Shown piece after piece: positions 1 through 9,489 of a DNA stretch of 64,000 nucleotides (positions are counted from its first letter, which is position 1; each line of letters starts with the position of its first letter). The DNA comes from Anisus vortex (taxonomy: Eukaryota; Mollusca; Gastropoda; Planorbidae), in contig OX421509.1 in assembly GCA_949126835.1 (NCBI GenBank), forward strand, positions 8,392,911 to 8,456,910, in the 5' to 3' direction. The notes under the pieces are model-generated. The model saw nothing but the letters and a program-made list of their open reading frames with translations. It did not search any database and was not told the DNA's origin. A program made the position numbers and the translations under genes.

Positions 1-2300
1 AGTTTGTTAAATTTATAAACATTTAATGTATTCTTGTGTTGTTGTTTCTTTTATCTTATTGCAGAGCAACAGAAGCAGTAAATAAAGGAGATGTCTGAAT
101 GAATGTGGAATTGGTGTACAAATTGAGTGAACTGCAAGTAAATGACAGACTGCGGAGCGAGTGCAATCATATAAAATATTCTAAAACGACTATACGACAA
201 CTCAATTTTCGGCGAAGATCTTCATAGCACCCTAGGAAAAACAGTGTATAAAGGGACATAATTATCAACAAAAAAAAACAAAATCAGCCTGGATCTCATT
301 GTCGCAAAGACTATTGGATTTTCTGAAACAAAACTTTTGGTTAAATTATTTAAAGTTAATTTTAAAAAAAAAACTTTCTAAATTATATCCTGTTAAAATA
401 AATATTTATTTAAAATTATTTTTTTTTACAAGAAAGTAAAAAAAATACTCTCATCATAAATTCTACCATAATTCAACCCTTAACAAAAGTTCATAATGTT
501 GAAGTGTTACCTAAAGAACAGTTTGAAATCGTTTCTAAACAAATTCTGAAAAATATAGATTCTATGTTATGATTTAGGTAAATTCTTTTATCAAGGCTAT
601 AATTTTGTTATTAAAAGTAATGAATTAGATTTCCTCGTGTCTGTGTATTAAAAAAAAAAAACAACTAAATTTACATATTTTTTAAGAAGAAATCAAAACA
701 TTGGTACGATGAGATTGAACTAAACATCAAATTACTGTAACATTCTACTGTTTGAAAAAACAAATTGATTTTTTATTATCGTAATTAAGGTTATCATAAG
801 CGGCATATATTAAACAGTGCAACAGACCTTACAAAATAAAATCAAAAATGAGTAAAATTGTTTTGGTTTAATACTCAACATTATCTGTTGTATTGAAAAC
901 TTATATAAAAGTTTTTAGTTTTTTTTAAATGTAGGCCCACTGTCAATCAAGTTTTTCAAAATTCTAAAAAAAAAACATTTTATGTAGCTAAATTACTATT
1001 TTTGGAAAGTGTAATAATTAACAGGCGTGAATGCTATGATTCTGTATTTTGGTTGTTGTTTTTTATTATTTCAAAGTATAAAAACTTGTATTTCACATGT
1101 TTTAGTACAAGAAACAAAATATTTCCACCTAATAACCAATGTATCTTTAAAAATAGAAAAGGTTTGTTTGTAACAGGTTTTTTCTTGTTAATGCCAAAAG
1201 TGTCATAAATAAAACAAAACAATTCGATTTTATACTGTAGATCACTTAAACTAATAGATTAATTATTAGACTACGTTCTGCCTTTTGGGCAAACCGATGT
1301 TTTCATGGCGTAAAACATTTGGTGTTAAACTAATTGGGAATTTTTATAATATAATTTTAACTTTGCTGAGTTAATAATATTGAGTTAATAATAAAAGCAT
1401 ATTTTAAAGAAATGTAAACCAGAAGAAAAAAAGATTATTTTTTTTTACTTTCTTAGAAAGATATTTTTTAACTTGTATACCTGTCTTGAGTTTTAAAAAA
1501 CAATTAATTATTTGCCATTTAAAGGAATCTAATTTGAAAAATAAAAATAATTGAAATGTATGCAATTTTTTTTTTGTGATCCAAAAAAAAATTCATTATT
1601 GAAAATAAAGAGAAAATATTTTTGTGCCAAATGGAAGTAACATAAAAAAATATTATACAAAATCCCAATTACAGATATTATCATTCCAGGTTCTCATTAT
1701 TTTTTTGTATATTGACATTTTATCGACAATGGAATAAAAAAAATTGTAGAAATTTCAATAAATAATTAGCATCCATTGATAGCTGAACATTCGCTTATTT
1801 TGTAATATTATTAAACATAATATTTAAAAATGAATATTATCCAAACATAAGTTATTTTTTAAAATTTGTTCAAACAGAATAATGCAGTGGTATAATTTAT
1901 AGCGGTTTTTAAAAAATGTATGTAAACAATGGTTGCTATAGTGACAAACAGCTGAGTTTATTTTTTTCTTTCTCAATTGTTTTGTTGCTGGTGATTTTGT
2001 GTTTTGATTTCCGGGTCTCAAAAAACATTGTTTGTTTTCTTTTGTGATTTTACTGCAAATATATAAATATATATATATTATATGAATATATCTTTTATGT
2101 ATATATGTCATATGATTTTTCTTGTGACTAAATGTATATACTATATATCAATGTTGGATTTGAAACAAAATAAACTTATTTACTGTTCTTTAAAATAAAA
2201 ATGGAATTCGCTCCCTTCTTTTTATGTTGCCACTAGGAAAAAATCTATTTTTAAGAATGTATCATTTTTTTTTAAATATTGAAACTTTCATTCAGAAAAT
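1..2300. other. AT-rich stretch without recognisable genes
   Basis: The first 2.3 kb is very AT-rich, with many homopolymer A and T runs. The only open frames are short and low-complexity on both strands. I see no splice-bounded coding exon, RNA gene or transposon end that I can support. Confidence 0.6.
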
Positions 2301-2759
2301 TTAAAGACCAAGTGAAGAGGTTTTTCTCAAAGGAACGAGATTTGGAATAGCCTCATACGGCAGTGACGTATCACAAGGGAAATAAATAAATAAAAATAGA
2401 CGTTATAAATCTATATTTAACCATTTTGTTAAAAATAAGAACCGGGAAAAGATTCAAAACATGTGGCAATAGATTCAAAACACGTGACAATATTTATTTT
2501 TCCTAGTCGAAATCCTTTATGTTACGTCACTTTCCTATATTGCCGGAAATAAAAAAACATCTCAAATGGCTACGAGATTTGGAGTAATCATCCGAAAAAC
2601 ACACACATTTAAGTGCAAATATTGAACTAATTACTTAAAATGTATCTTTGATATTTTGTATAAATGTTTTTTGTAACATTCAGATACTGAATACACTATT
2701 TACTATCAAAATCAAATGTTAACTCAATTTTGATAAAAAGCTCTTTACTTGGTCTTTAA
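2301..2759. mobile_element. MITE with TTAA target duplication and AGACCAAG termini
   Basis: Inverted termini AGACCAAGTGAAGAG (from 2305) and CTCTTTACTTGGTCT (to 2755) differ at one position and are flanked on both sides by TTAA (2301-2304 and 2756-2759). The interior of about 450 bp has no coding potential. TTAA duplications are typical of the piggyBac and Kolobok superfamilies. Which one applies cannot be decided without a transposase. Confidence 0.65.
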
Positions 2760-2953
2760 TTTTATCTTGCACCAAAATTTCATAAAATGTTTAATATTTT
2801 TTAACTTCTATTAATTAAAATCTACAAATATGTTTTTCATTAATACAGGGGGCGTAATTCTATTTTTAAAATGTCAGCTCTGCTTCTCTCCCCTTCGTCT
2901 TGCGCGTGTTGTGTGCGTCCCCCCATAATGCCTTGTTGGAAACAACAACAAAA

Positions 2954-3070
2954 ATGGCTTCCCTTCCGCTCCCCACGTTTGTGTTATTGCTGGCTTCCGG
3001 TCTCGTCTGTGTCTTCACTCACCTGGCTAGCGTAGAAACGAACACACCACTTTCTTTCATAGGGCCAAAA
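2954..3070 (+). CDS. Putative exon 1 (signal peptide) of small Cys-rich single-pass membrane protein
   Basis: The ATG at 2954 sits in a strong context (AAAAATGG) in a locally GC-richer island. It opens a 39-residue stretch beginning MASLPLPTFVLLLASGLV, a textbook signal peptide: short polar start, about 15 hydrophobic residues and small residues near LAS. Reading in phase 0 up to AAA at 3070 allows a join to the phase-0 exon at 12824. The donor there (AAA|GTCTGT) is poor, and an in-frame alternative (AGC|GTAGAA) is also weak, so the exact 3' end and the link to the downstream exons are uncertain. Without splicing the frame closes at a TAA 27 bases further on. Confidence 0.4.
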
Positions 3071-4487
3071 GTCTGTTGTGATTTCTTACTTTTGTAAATT
3101 TTCACTCTAAATGTCTTTAACATTTATTTGAAAATAAAATAACATTTAGATTTATGGGTAGGGCAAAGTTTTTTCCTTTTTACTTCTGGAAATTACGAAA
3201 TAGTATTTGTTTTCTTTCGTTTTGCACCCCAAAAATCATCTTATTCTCCTTATCTACATATAGTTATAAGTAACATGTCTAGAAACAAACTGTATGGAAT
3301 TTAATCAATAACTTTTAGTTCCTATAGAACCTTTTTTTTTCCTTCGGAGGAATAGCTTATAAAAAAAAGTCCATGAACTCTAAAACTTAATTCCTTAGAT
3401 TTCTGTCTCTTCAGGTTTTTTTTTCCTAATTTCTTTATCGTTAAAAAAAATATCTTTCCTTTAGAATTTAATTTCTGCTCAAAAATTCTTTCTTTTTTTT
3501 TTTCATCCAATCATTTTGTTCCTTCATTTTTTTTAAACCTCTGCAGCCCATGATGCTCTGGGAGACCCCGTGACACTTTCTCGTCACTTTGATTGGCTGT
3601 CAGCTAAGTGACCTAAAAAAAAATAATCTCTAAACAAGCTAGAGGAACAAAACTTTGATAGCTCACAAAAAATTCTGACCTAAAATACTTCTACAACAAA
3701 TTAGCTTATATAGTTTTGAAACTTTAGATTACTAAGAAATAAAATGGTCATTTCTAAATTTCACAAAAGAAATTTTGCATTTTTTGTTTTCATGTTTACA
3801 CATCTTATGTTCGTTACATAAACAATTGTCACACATGTTTATATTGTAGACTAAACAGTTAAGATACTAAATTTCTACTATTTGATACTTTTGTCTACCA
3901 AAAAAAAGATCTATATAAGGAAATGTTCGAGATAAACTAAGAAATATATTTTTTGTTGTGACTAAATAAAGAAAAAAACAAAACAAGAACGATAACTTTA
4001 TATGTTGGTGTTATTAGTTGTCTTTCTTTTCATATAATTAGTTCGTGAGATAACTATTATAAGTTATTGTTTGCGGTTGTGTTATGTTTATGCTGGTACG
4101 AATGAAGAAATGTACAATTTTCTCTTTTTTTAAAAATCTTTATGATAAAATCGATAAAGAGTGGAGTTTGGAGAACATTATTTAAAAAGATTTTTGCACC
4201 ACACACACACGCAAATTTTAATGAGTTCACTTTACAAATGAATGAAAAGTTCATCGGGAGATTCGAAAAGAAAGGTTTCGGTTAGCTAGTAGGCTCTTCT
4301 TCTTCGTAATAAACAACAAGGCAATTAGATATATTGAACATCACAGTGGTCTCTTGGTCTGTTTCCTCTTCCATAGAGTTTTCTTTTGGTGGAGGTCTTC
4401 TCTGGCCAGAACATGTTGCGAGCTTTTTAATTAAAGGGTGTGTGTGTGTGCTAGCGTGCGTTCGTGTTTCAAATTCATTGCTTAGAT

Positions 4488-4694
4488 CAGGGGTCAGCAA
4501 CCTACGGCACGCGTGCCAGATTTGGCACGCAGAGCGATTTTCAATGGCCTGCAGAACACCAAAAAAATGCAATAATTCATGTCTCTTCTACAAAAATTGA
4601 GTACTAGAACAGGAGGACTTTCGGGCTGTTGGCACGCTGAATGAATTAGAAATCCTACTTTGGCACTCTATTATCAAAAGGTTGCCGACTCCTG
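4488..4694. mobile_element. Short hAT MITE (CAGGGGTC family)
   Basis: The termini CAGGGGTCAGCAACCTACGG and the inverse ending GGTTGCCGACTCCTG bound 207 bp. Flanking 8-mers GCTTAGAT and GCTTTGAT differ by one base, as expected for an aged 8-bp hAT duplication. The interior has the family hallmarks GCACGCGTGCCAGA and GGCACGCTGAATGAAT and no coding capacity. Confidence 0.75.
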
Positions 4695-5581
4695 GCTTTG
4701 ATCGTATTGATAAAAGCTGGCAGTACAATTCATCTGTTGAAAAAGCTAAAAGCTACTAAGTGGATATAATATGACATGGGATTGGGCCGTCAGTTCAAGA
4801 TTGTTTACCAATGAATGATCAAACTACTGGGGTTGCACCTCTTTTCCCATTCGAACACAACGTCAACATTTTAAAAAACCAGACAAAAAATCTTAAAGTC
4901 TTGATTAACAATTATTGTCTATTCAAAGTCTGCGATGAGAATTTAAAAAAAAAACATTACAAGTTTGCTAATTTTAATGCCATTTTGAAAACAAAAAAAA
5001 CAAAAAAGTCGAAAATATATTTTAAAAAACTAAATTTAGAAAGCATTGACAAAAAAAAACATGTAATTTTAATTTTACAAATTATTTCTTTAGAAACTAA
5101 AAATAAAATTAATTACCCGTAACAGCGATTTTATCTTTTCTTTCTTATTTATTTTTCAAGCAGACTATAAACCATAAAATAAATACATATAAAAAGTGAT
5201 GGGAAAGAAATGAAACAAAATAAATAGAATACAATTTTAAAAATACAACATCCAAGAAATCTTGTCATGTTAAAAAATCTATGTTTATTTACCATAATAA
5301 AAGTCGTAATGATTCCTGAATATTAACATTGAACAGGTATTGACTTACATAGTGTTCGGCGAAGGGAGATTATAATTAATGTCATCAACAGTTTGTACGA
5401 GTTACTTTTCTTTGATCGCTCGAACCAAAAAAAAACACACTCTCGAACATACAAAAAGGAACGTGGTTTCAATAAAGACATCGGGTTGGTGGCCTGACAA
5501 ATCGGATTGTTTGGTTTGACACCGGGTTGCTGGTTGACTTTCCGGGGTTTTGTCGGGTTTTACGTCCTTGGACAGCGTGTG

Positions 5582-5686
5582 TTACGTCTTCGGTTTGGGA
5601 TTCTGCGTCTGGTTCTGCTGGAAGGTCTTGTACATGTTGCTCCAGTTCTGCGCCACCAAGTACTGTTGGTACGGCGTCAGCATGGG
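5582..5686 (-). CDS. Last exon of minus-strand small membrane protein gene (C-terminal tail)
   Basis: On the minus strand an acceptor (C-run, then ATGTAG) at 5687-5690 opens phase 0 and encodes 34 residues before TAA: PMLTPYQQYLVAQNWSNMYK, then a Gln/Asn-rich end finishing in NPKPKT. The phase matches the upstream Pro-rich exon (6147-6297), which ends in phase 0 at a good donor. The unusual feature is a run of about 17 G on the plus strand, which forms the whole polypyrimidine tract of this acceptor. The tail is Gln/Tyr/Pro-rich and has no domain I recognise. An overlapping longer minus-strand frame here is a shadow. Confidence 0.6.
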   Translation of the reverse strand, partial: PMLTPYQQYLVAQNWSNMYKTFQQNQTQNPKPKT

Positions 5687-5756
5687 CTACATGGGGGGGG
5701 GGGGGGGGATGAATGAAAGACGGAGGGTTGTCAGTGCTGGTGCGATGGTCATTTGC

Positions 5757-5760
<4 letters not shown>

Positions 5761-5834
<74 letters not shown>
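5761..5834. repeat. GATA tetranucleotide microsatellite
   Basis: About 18 perfect GATA units lie in the last intron of the minus-strand membrane-protein gene. Polylysis of frames through it gives the spurious 'SIYL' repeat proteins. Confidence 0.95.
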
Positions 5835-5835
<1 letters not shown>

Positions 5836-6146
5836 CATGGATAGGTAATCAGGCATACATTAGACACAAAACAGACAACTAAAATTCAATGAGACAGTCC
5901 TAACCAGACAGAGCCAGAGTGACAAAAAGACACCTAACAGACTGTCAACAGAAAACAGAAAGGCAATAGACAGGCAAAGACAGACAACAGTCAGACATCA
6001 GGCTGGCAATAGACAAAGAGTGAGATAACCATACAGCAGACAGTCATCAGACACCAGTTAAACAACAGACAGACAACTGATAAACGAGAGCCAACATACA
6101 GACAACAGACAGACATACAGACACAGAAAGTCCCAGACAGACTCAC

Positions 6147-6297
6147 CGGCGGTTGTTGCTGCTGTTGAGAATAAGCCGACGGGGGTGGAGGCAGCGGCGG
6201 TGGCGCCCTGAGATCTCCGAAGGGCCGCTGCGAGGGAGGGTATACATCCATAGGGTACCCATAGTAGTCTGCGGGCGTGGCGCGTCGCTCAGGCCCC
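6147..6297 (-). CDS. Pro/Tyr/Gln-rich cytoplasmic-tail exon of minus-strand membrane protein gene
   Basis: On the minus strand the acceptor CTCCACAG (6298-6305) and donor CCG|GTGAGT (6141-6146) bound 151 nt. The exon supplies one base to finish a phase-2 codon, then 50 codons: GPERRATPADYYGYPMDVYP, then a run of prolines (APPPLPPPP), then SAYSQQQQQPP. PPLPPPP is an SH3/EVH1/WW-type ligand composition, and YYGYP and DVYPP are possible tyrosine motifs. The first base joins correctly to either of two upstream transmembrane exons (7501-7601 or 8534-8677), both of which end in phase 2. The GC content stands out from the surroundings, which supports coding. Confidence 0.65.
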
Positions 6298-6518
6298 CTG
6301 TGGAGTTTACAAAATGGCTTACTGGTGTTACTGGAGTTGGCTACTTGTTGTATTTGTCTACTGTTTTATTTTTAACTCTGGCAGCAATAATCCATGCCCT
6401 GGCTGAGCTATATATATCTATTAAATGTATTAGGGAAATCCATATAAGCTTCATTAGTGAAACATGTCGTCTAATCTTTATTAATAATAATAATCAGTTA
6501 GCTTTGTCACCTAGCCTA

Positions 6519-6640
6519 GAGTAATGTCCGTGTTCTTAGTTGTATGTTAAATGCGCTCTGAGCTTACATTATGTTTGTTGGCAGCGCTATACAAATATTG
6601 TTATTATTATTATTATTATTATTTATATAGCGCTTCTAAC
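6519..6640 (+). repeat. LINE/SINE 3' tail with TTA repeat
   Basis: The sequence GCAGCGCTATACAAAT followed by (TTA)n is the type of 3' end seen in L2-like LINEs and the SINEs they mobilise. A second, inverted AGCGCTT follows the TTA run. Confidence 0.45.
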
Positions 6641-6654
6641 CATGCTATTTTAGC

Positions 6655-6750
6655 ATGCGCGGCGCGCCCAAAACTCATGCGGGGCGACAGGGATCAGTCG
6701 GCGGCTGTGATAGAACCCGCGATGTGTGGGTTGACAGTCCGGTGAACTAA
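6655..6750 (-). repeat. Second tRNA-like SINE head fragment
   Basis: Read on the minus strand it has a tRNA-like order: GTTAGTTCACCGGACTGTC (A-box side), then GCGGGTTCTATCAC (B-box side). The same unit recurs at 54380-54465 and, shorter, at 50930-50990. This family is distinct from the GGTTCGAATCC SINE that is common elsewhere in the window. Confidence 0.5.
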
Positions 6751-6924
6751 CCTATATTTTACTATATTAAAAAGTTAATGCAGCATTGTTTAAGAGATAA
6801 ATGATATATATGCTAGCTTACCTTCTGATTTATGTACATAATACTGATATTATTATTGCATTTTACATGTATGTAACATCTCCAGAGCCTTGATGCTCTT
6901 TTGCCATTAATTCAACTACATAAT

Positions 6925-7316
6925 AAGTAAAGTAGGCCTACCCTTTGGACGTAAACTGATCATAGGGCTGGTGAAGCAGCGTTCACCAGTTTCTCTGGCC
7001 ACGGCATACTAGGGGATGTGTGGCCAGCACAACGCCCAGCCACCTTTAAGTAAGTTAAGTACCCGTCGGACCGAATTGATCCAAAGGTCCGATGAAGCAG
7101 CGTTCACCAGTTTCTGTGGCCACGGCATACTAGGTGATTGTGTGGCCAGCACTATGCACAATCGCCTTTACTTTACTCCAATATGTGTCTGGAACGCATC
7201 AGAGCTGGGTAGACTCAGCGACACCCTCATGTCCCTGGAAAAAAATCTTAGCTTTCACCAGGATTCGAACCCAGAACCTTCGGATCGCCAGTCCAACGTG
7301 CTACCGCTAGGCCACC
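6925..7316 (-). repeat. tRNA-derived SINE, two copies (partial then full)
   Basis: A partial copy (about 6925-7056) abuts a near-complete copy (about 7057-7316). Both are on the minus strand. The tRNA-like head at the right end carries the B box as GGATTCGAACC (plus-strand reading) and an A box near GGCCACC. The body carries family landmarks TCAGAGCTGGGTAGACTCA and GTGGCCAGCAC, and the tail is rich in CTTTACTT. A promoter for RNA polymerase III is implied by the boxes. No functional tRNA cloverleaf is claimed. Confidence 0.8.
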
Positions 7317-7500
7317 AATTTTATCTTACCGTCTTCCATGAGTTATGGCTACATCTCATTCGACATTCGACTTACATGTGAAAGTTGAGCAGCACACACC
7401 CCAAAAACACACACACACACACACTAGTCCAGTTGGTTTAGAAGCACTCATCTAGATTTTTTTTTTTTAAGTCTTCGAAAAGGGGAGATTACCGGCTTAC

Positions 7501-7601
7501 TTTTTCACGTAAACTGCACAAAAACACGAGACTATGATGACAGCCGCCACCAGTACTATAATGAGCACCGTCAGTAAGATGAGCGTACACCAGTTCCACA
7601 T
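7501..7601 (-). CDS. Alternative transmembrane exon B of minus-strand membrane protein gene
   Basis: An ATG at 7601 (minus) begins MWNWCTLILLTVLIIVLV, then a further hydrophobic stretch ending CFCAVYVK, and the exon ends in phase 2 at donor AAAAA|GTAAGC. This is one transmembrane helix of about 24 residues with a basic end, so the C-terminus probably faces the cytoplasm. An in-frame TAA lies one codon upstream of the ATG and there is no AG between them, so this is most easily a first coding exon with its own start. It is a paralogue of exon A (8534-8677): both have W-x-W-C-T, a helix, then CAV and a basic residue. Joining to the Pro-rich exon gives a 118-residue isoform. Confidence 0.6.
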
Positions 7602-7986
7602 AGTTTAGACGGGGAGATAAACTCTCAACTTAATAGAGTTGACAGCACAAGTTGCAAATAACGTAAATTATCTCCCACTTGACACAAAATTGATTTGGTC
7701 TGCTGTACGTATTTCTTTGTTAATTTTTTGTTTTGTTTTAATTTCCGGAAATTTGTTTGTTTGTTCGTTAAAGGGTTAGGCTCTGTCCTTCGTCACCTGT
7801 GTTCGAATCCGAGAGACCGTTTTGTCATCCGAAACAACGAGGTTGAGACTGAAAAATATACAATGATAAAAAAAAAGAAAAGAAATTGGAGAAAGAAAAC
7901 ATTATGAGGAGATCCCGCTGACCACTAGATTTTGTTTTCGCAAGCGGTTTCGGTTTACCTCTGTGGGTATAATATATAATATAGGC

Positions 7987-8208
7987 CAGGGGTCGGCAAC
8001 CTTTTCATAGTAGTGTGCCAGAGAAGAAATTCTAATTAATTCAGTGTGGCCAACAGACTAAAAGTCATCGTATTCTAAAACTCAGTTTCTTGTAAAAAAA
8101 AAAAAAAAAAACAGCACTTAAATCGTCTTTATGTGGGTCTTCCGCGTGCCTTTGAAAATCGCTCTGCGTGCCGAATGTGGCACGCGTTCCGTAGGTTGAC
8201 GACTCCTG
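7987..8208. mobile_element. Short hAT MITE (CAGGGGTC family)
   Basis: Termini CAGGGGTCGGCAACCTTTTC and GTTGACGACTCCTG bound 222 bp with the family interior (GTGCCAGAGAAG, TGGCACGCGTTCCGTAGG). Flanking 8-mers ATATAGGC and GTATAGAT match only partly. It sits between the two alternative transmembrane exons of the minus-strand gene. Confidence 0.7.
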
Positions 8209-8354
8209 GTATAGATTATCATATAGACTATTTTCACAAAACTTGAAAGTACCCCAGGGCTAGAAATGACCAACAAAAACAACAAAGTTTAAAGTGACAT
8301 TTTTTTTTTTGGTGTTAATCAAAGAAGGGTTAGGGCTGGAGGAAATTTAGAACG

Positions 8355-8435
8355 TTAACCCTTACAGTCCCGGGCGCGTATATAGCGGAACTGAAGGCAG
8401 CATAGATAGAAGTAGGTCGGTACGGGAAGGGTTAA
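8355..8435 (-). mobile_element. 73-bp TTAA MITE, copy 1
   Basis: A tiny element of 73 bp is flanked by TTAA on both sides, with termini CCCTTACAG and GGGAAGGG. It is the reverse complement of copies at 27173-27252 and 48862-48942. The interior carries GCGTATATAGCGGAACTGAA. The TTAA duplication suggests mobilisation by a piggyBac-type transposase. This copy also lies between the two alternative transmembrane exons. Confidence 0.7.
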
Positions 8436-8533
8436 GATCTTTTTTTTATAATAAGGTCCGCGAATTGCTGGAGAGGGGATGCAATGGTCAGCGGGATTCA
8501 TCTCCCCTCGGTGATGGTGGACACCGTGATTAC

Positions 8534-8677
8534 CTTAGGTACATAGCAACGGCGCACGTTCCCCCAACGACCATAACGAGGAGCAGTAGGACCAGGATGA
8601 TAACAATAACGATAGTGCACCACGTCCAGTTTTCGTCTTCCGCCATAGCACTACGTTTGGCGTCTAGCACTATACGT
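8534..8677 (-). CDS. Alternative transmembrane exon A of minus-strand membrane protein gene
   Basis: The minus-strand exon is bounded by a strong acceptor (TTTTCTTCCCAG, 8678-8689) and donor CTAAG|GTAATC. From the ATG at 8646 it reads MAEDENWTWCTIVIVIILVL, then more helix, ending GGTCAVAMYL in phase 2, with an NWT glycosylation sequon just before the helix. The frame is also open upstream of the ATG to the acceptor (ten codons), so a further upstream exon could contribute. It joins the Pro-rich exon to give a 122-residue isoform starting at that ATG. Similarity to exon B (7501-7601) in the W-x-W-C-T entry and CAV exit argues for a tandem exon duplication. The family is not recognised. Confidence 0.6.
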
Positions 8678-9265
8678 CTGGGAAGAAAATAAGGTTGTAT
8701 TCTGGTGGGTGGGGGGCGGGCAACAAGTTGTGGTAAAGGAAGAAAGATTATCGACCAGATAGATTTTAATTCTCAGGGGCCGATGGAATCACTGGTGGCA
8801 CACCATGTTTAATGGATCCCTTATTGTTAACAGACGTACAATTATTAATTAAATACGTGATTTTAATTTCTTTTTTTACCCTTAAAGCCCAGTGTTCCAT
8901 CTATGTAACACAAGGGAATTAATTGTGATTTTTTTTTTCAATTAACTTAGTTACTGCCCATTATTGTACAGGGCCCTTACCTAGAGCCAGAAAAGAATTT
9001 GGGCCTCTGGGGGTTCAAAATAATTTCTGCGTGGGCTGAAGTGAAGTTCTTCTGGCCTGAAAGAACCTTTGACCTGTTTTTTAAAGCGAATCCGAGATGA
9101 CTGTCTTAATAGAAAATCTGACGTGTTTCTCATGCTTGGATGCTCTGTCGTTTAGGGCGTGGACACAGTGCTGTTCAGTCCTCCTGGAGGCCTTTGTGCA
9201 TTCTTGCAGTAAGTACCCACGCCGTCTCTGCGTCTTCATGAACTTAGACTATATAACTCCTAACC

Positions 9266-9472
9266 CAGGGGTCGGACACCTTTTCATAATGGTGTGCCAA
9301 AGAAGGATTTCTCATTCATTCAGCGTGCCAAAAAGCCTATAAGTCATCCTGCTTTTGCATTAAATTTCTTGTAGAGGAGACTTGAATTTCAATTTTGGGA
9401 GTCCTCTGTGTGCCATTGGATATTGTTCTGCGTGCCAAGTTTGGCACGCGTGCCATAGGTTGCCGGCACCTG
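9266..9472. mobile_element. Short hAT MITE (CAGGGGTC family)
   Basis: The termini CAGGGGTCGGACACCTTTTC and the inverse GGTTGCCGGCACCTG bound about 207 bp with the conserved TTCAGCGTGCCA and TTGGCACGCGTGCC blocks. The flanks both contain CCTAAC, consistent with a decayed 8-bp duplication. Confidence 0.65.
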
Positions 9473-9489
9473 TGACCTAACCCACCTAA

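Noticed and set aside
5469..5867. 132-residue minus frame through the last exon
   Set aside because: It runs through the GATA repeat and C-run. The spliced frame offset by one is the one that matches the upstream exon phase.
9097..9342. Cys-containing exon (9159-9207, acceptor GTCGTTTAG, donor GCA|GTAAGT) of the plus-strand membrane-protein gene
   Set aside because: Including it between exon 1 and exon 2 shifts the phase and gives a stop in the 12824 exon. The downstream part of the frame is a hAT MITE.
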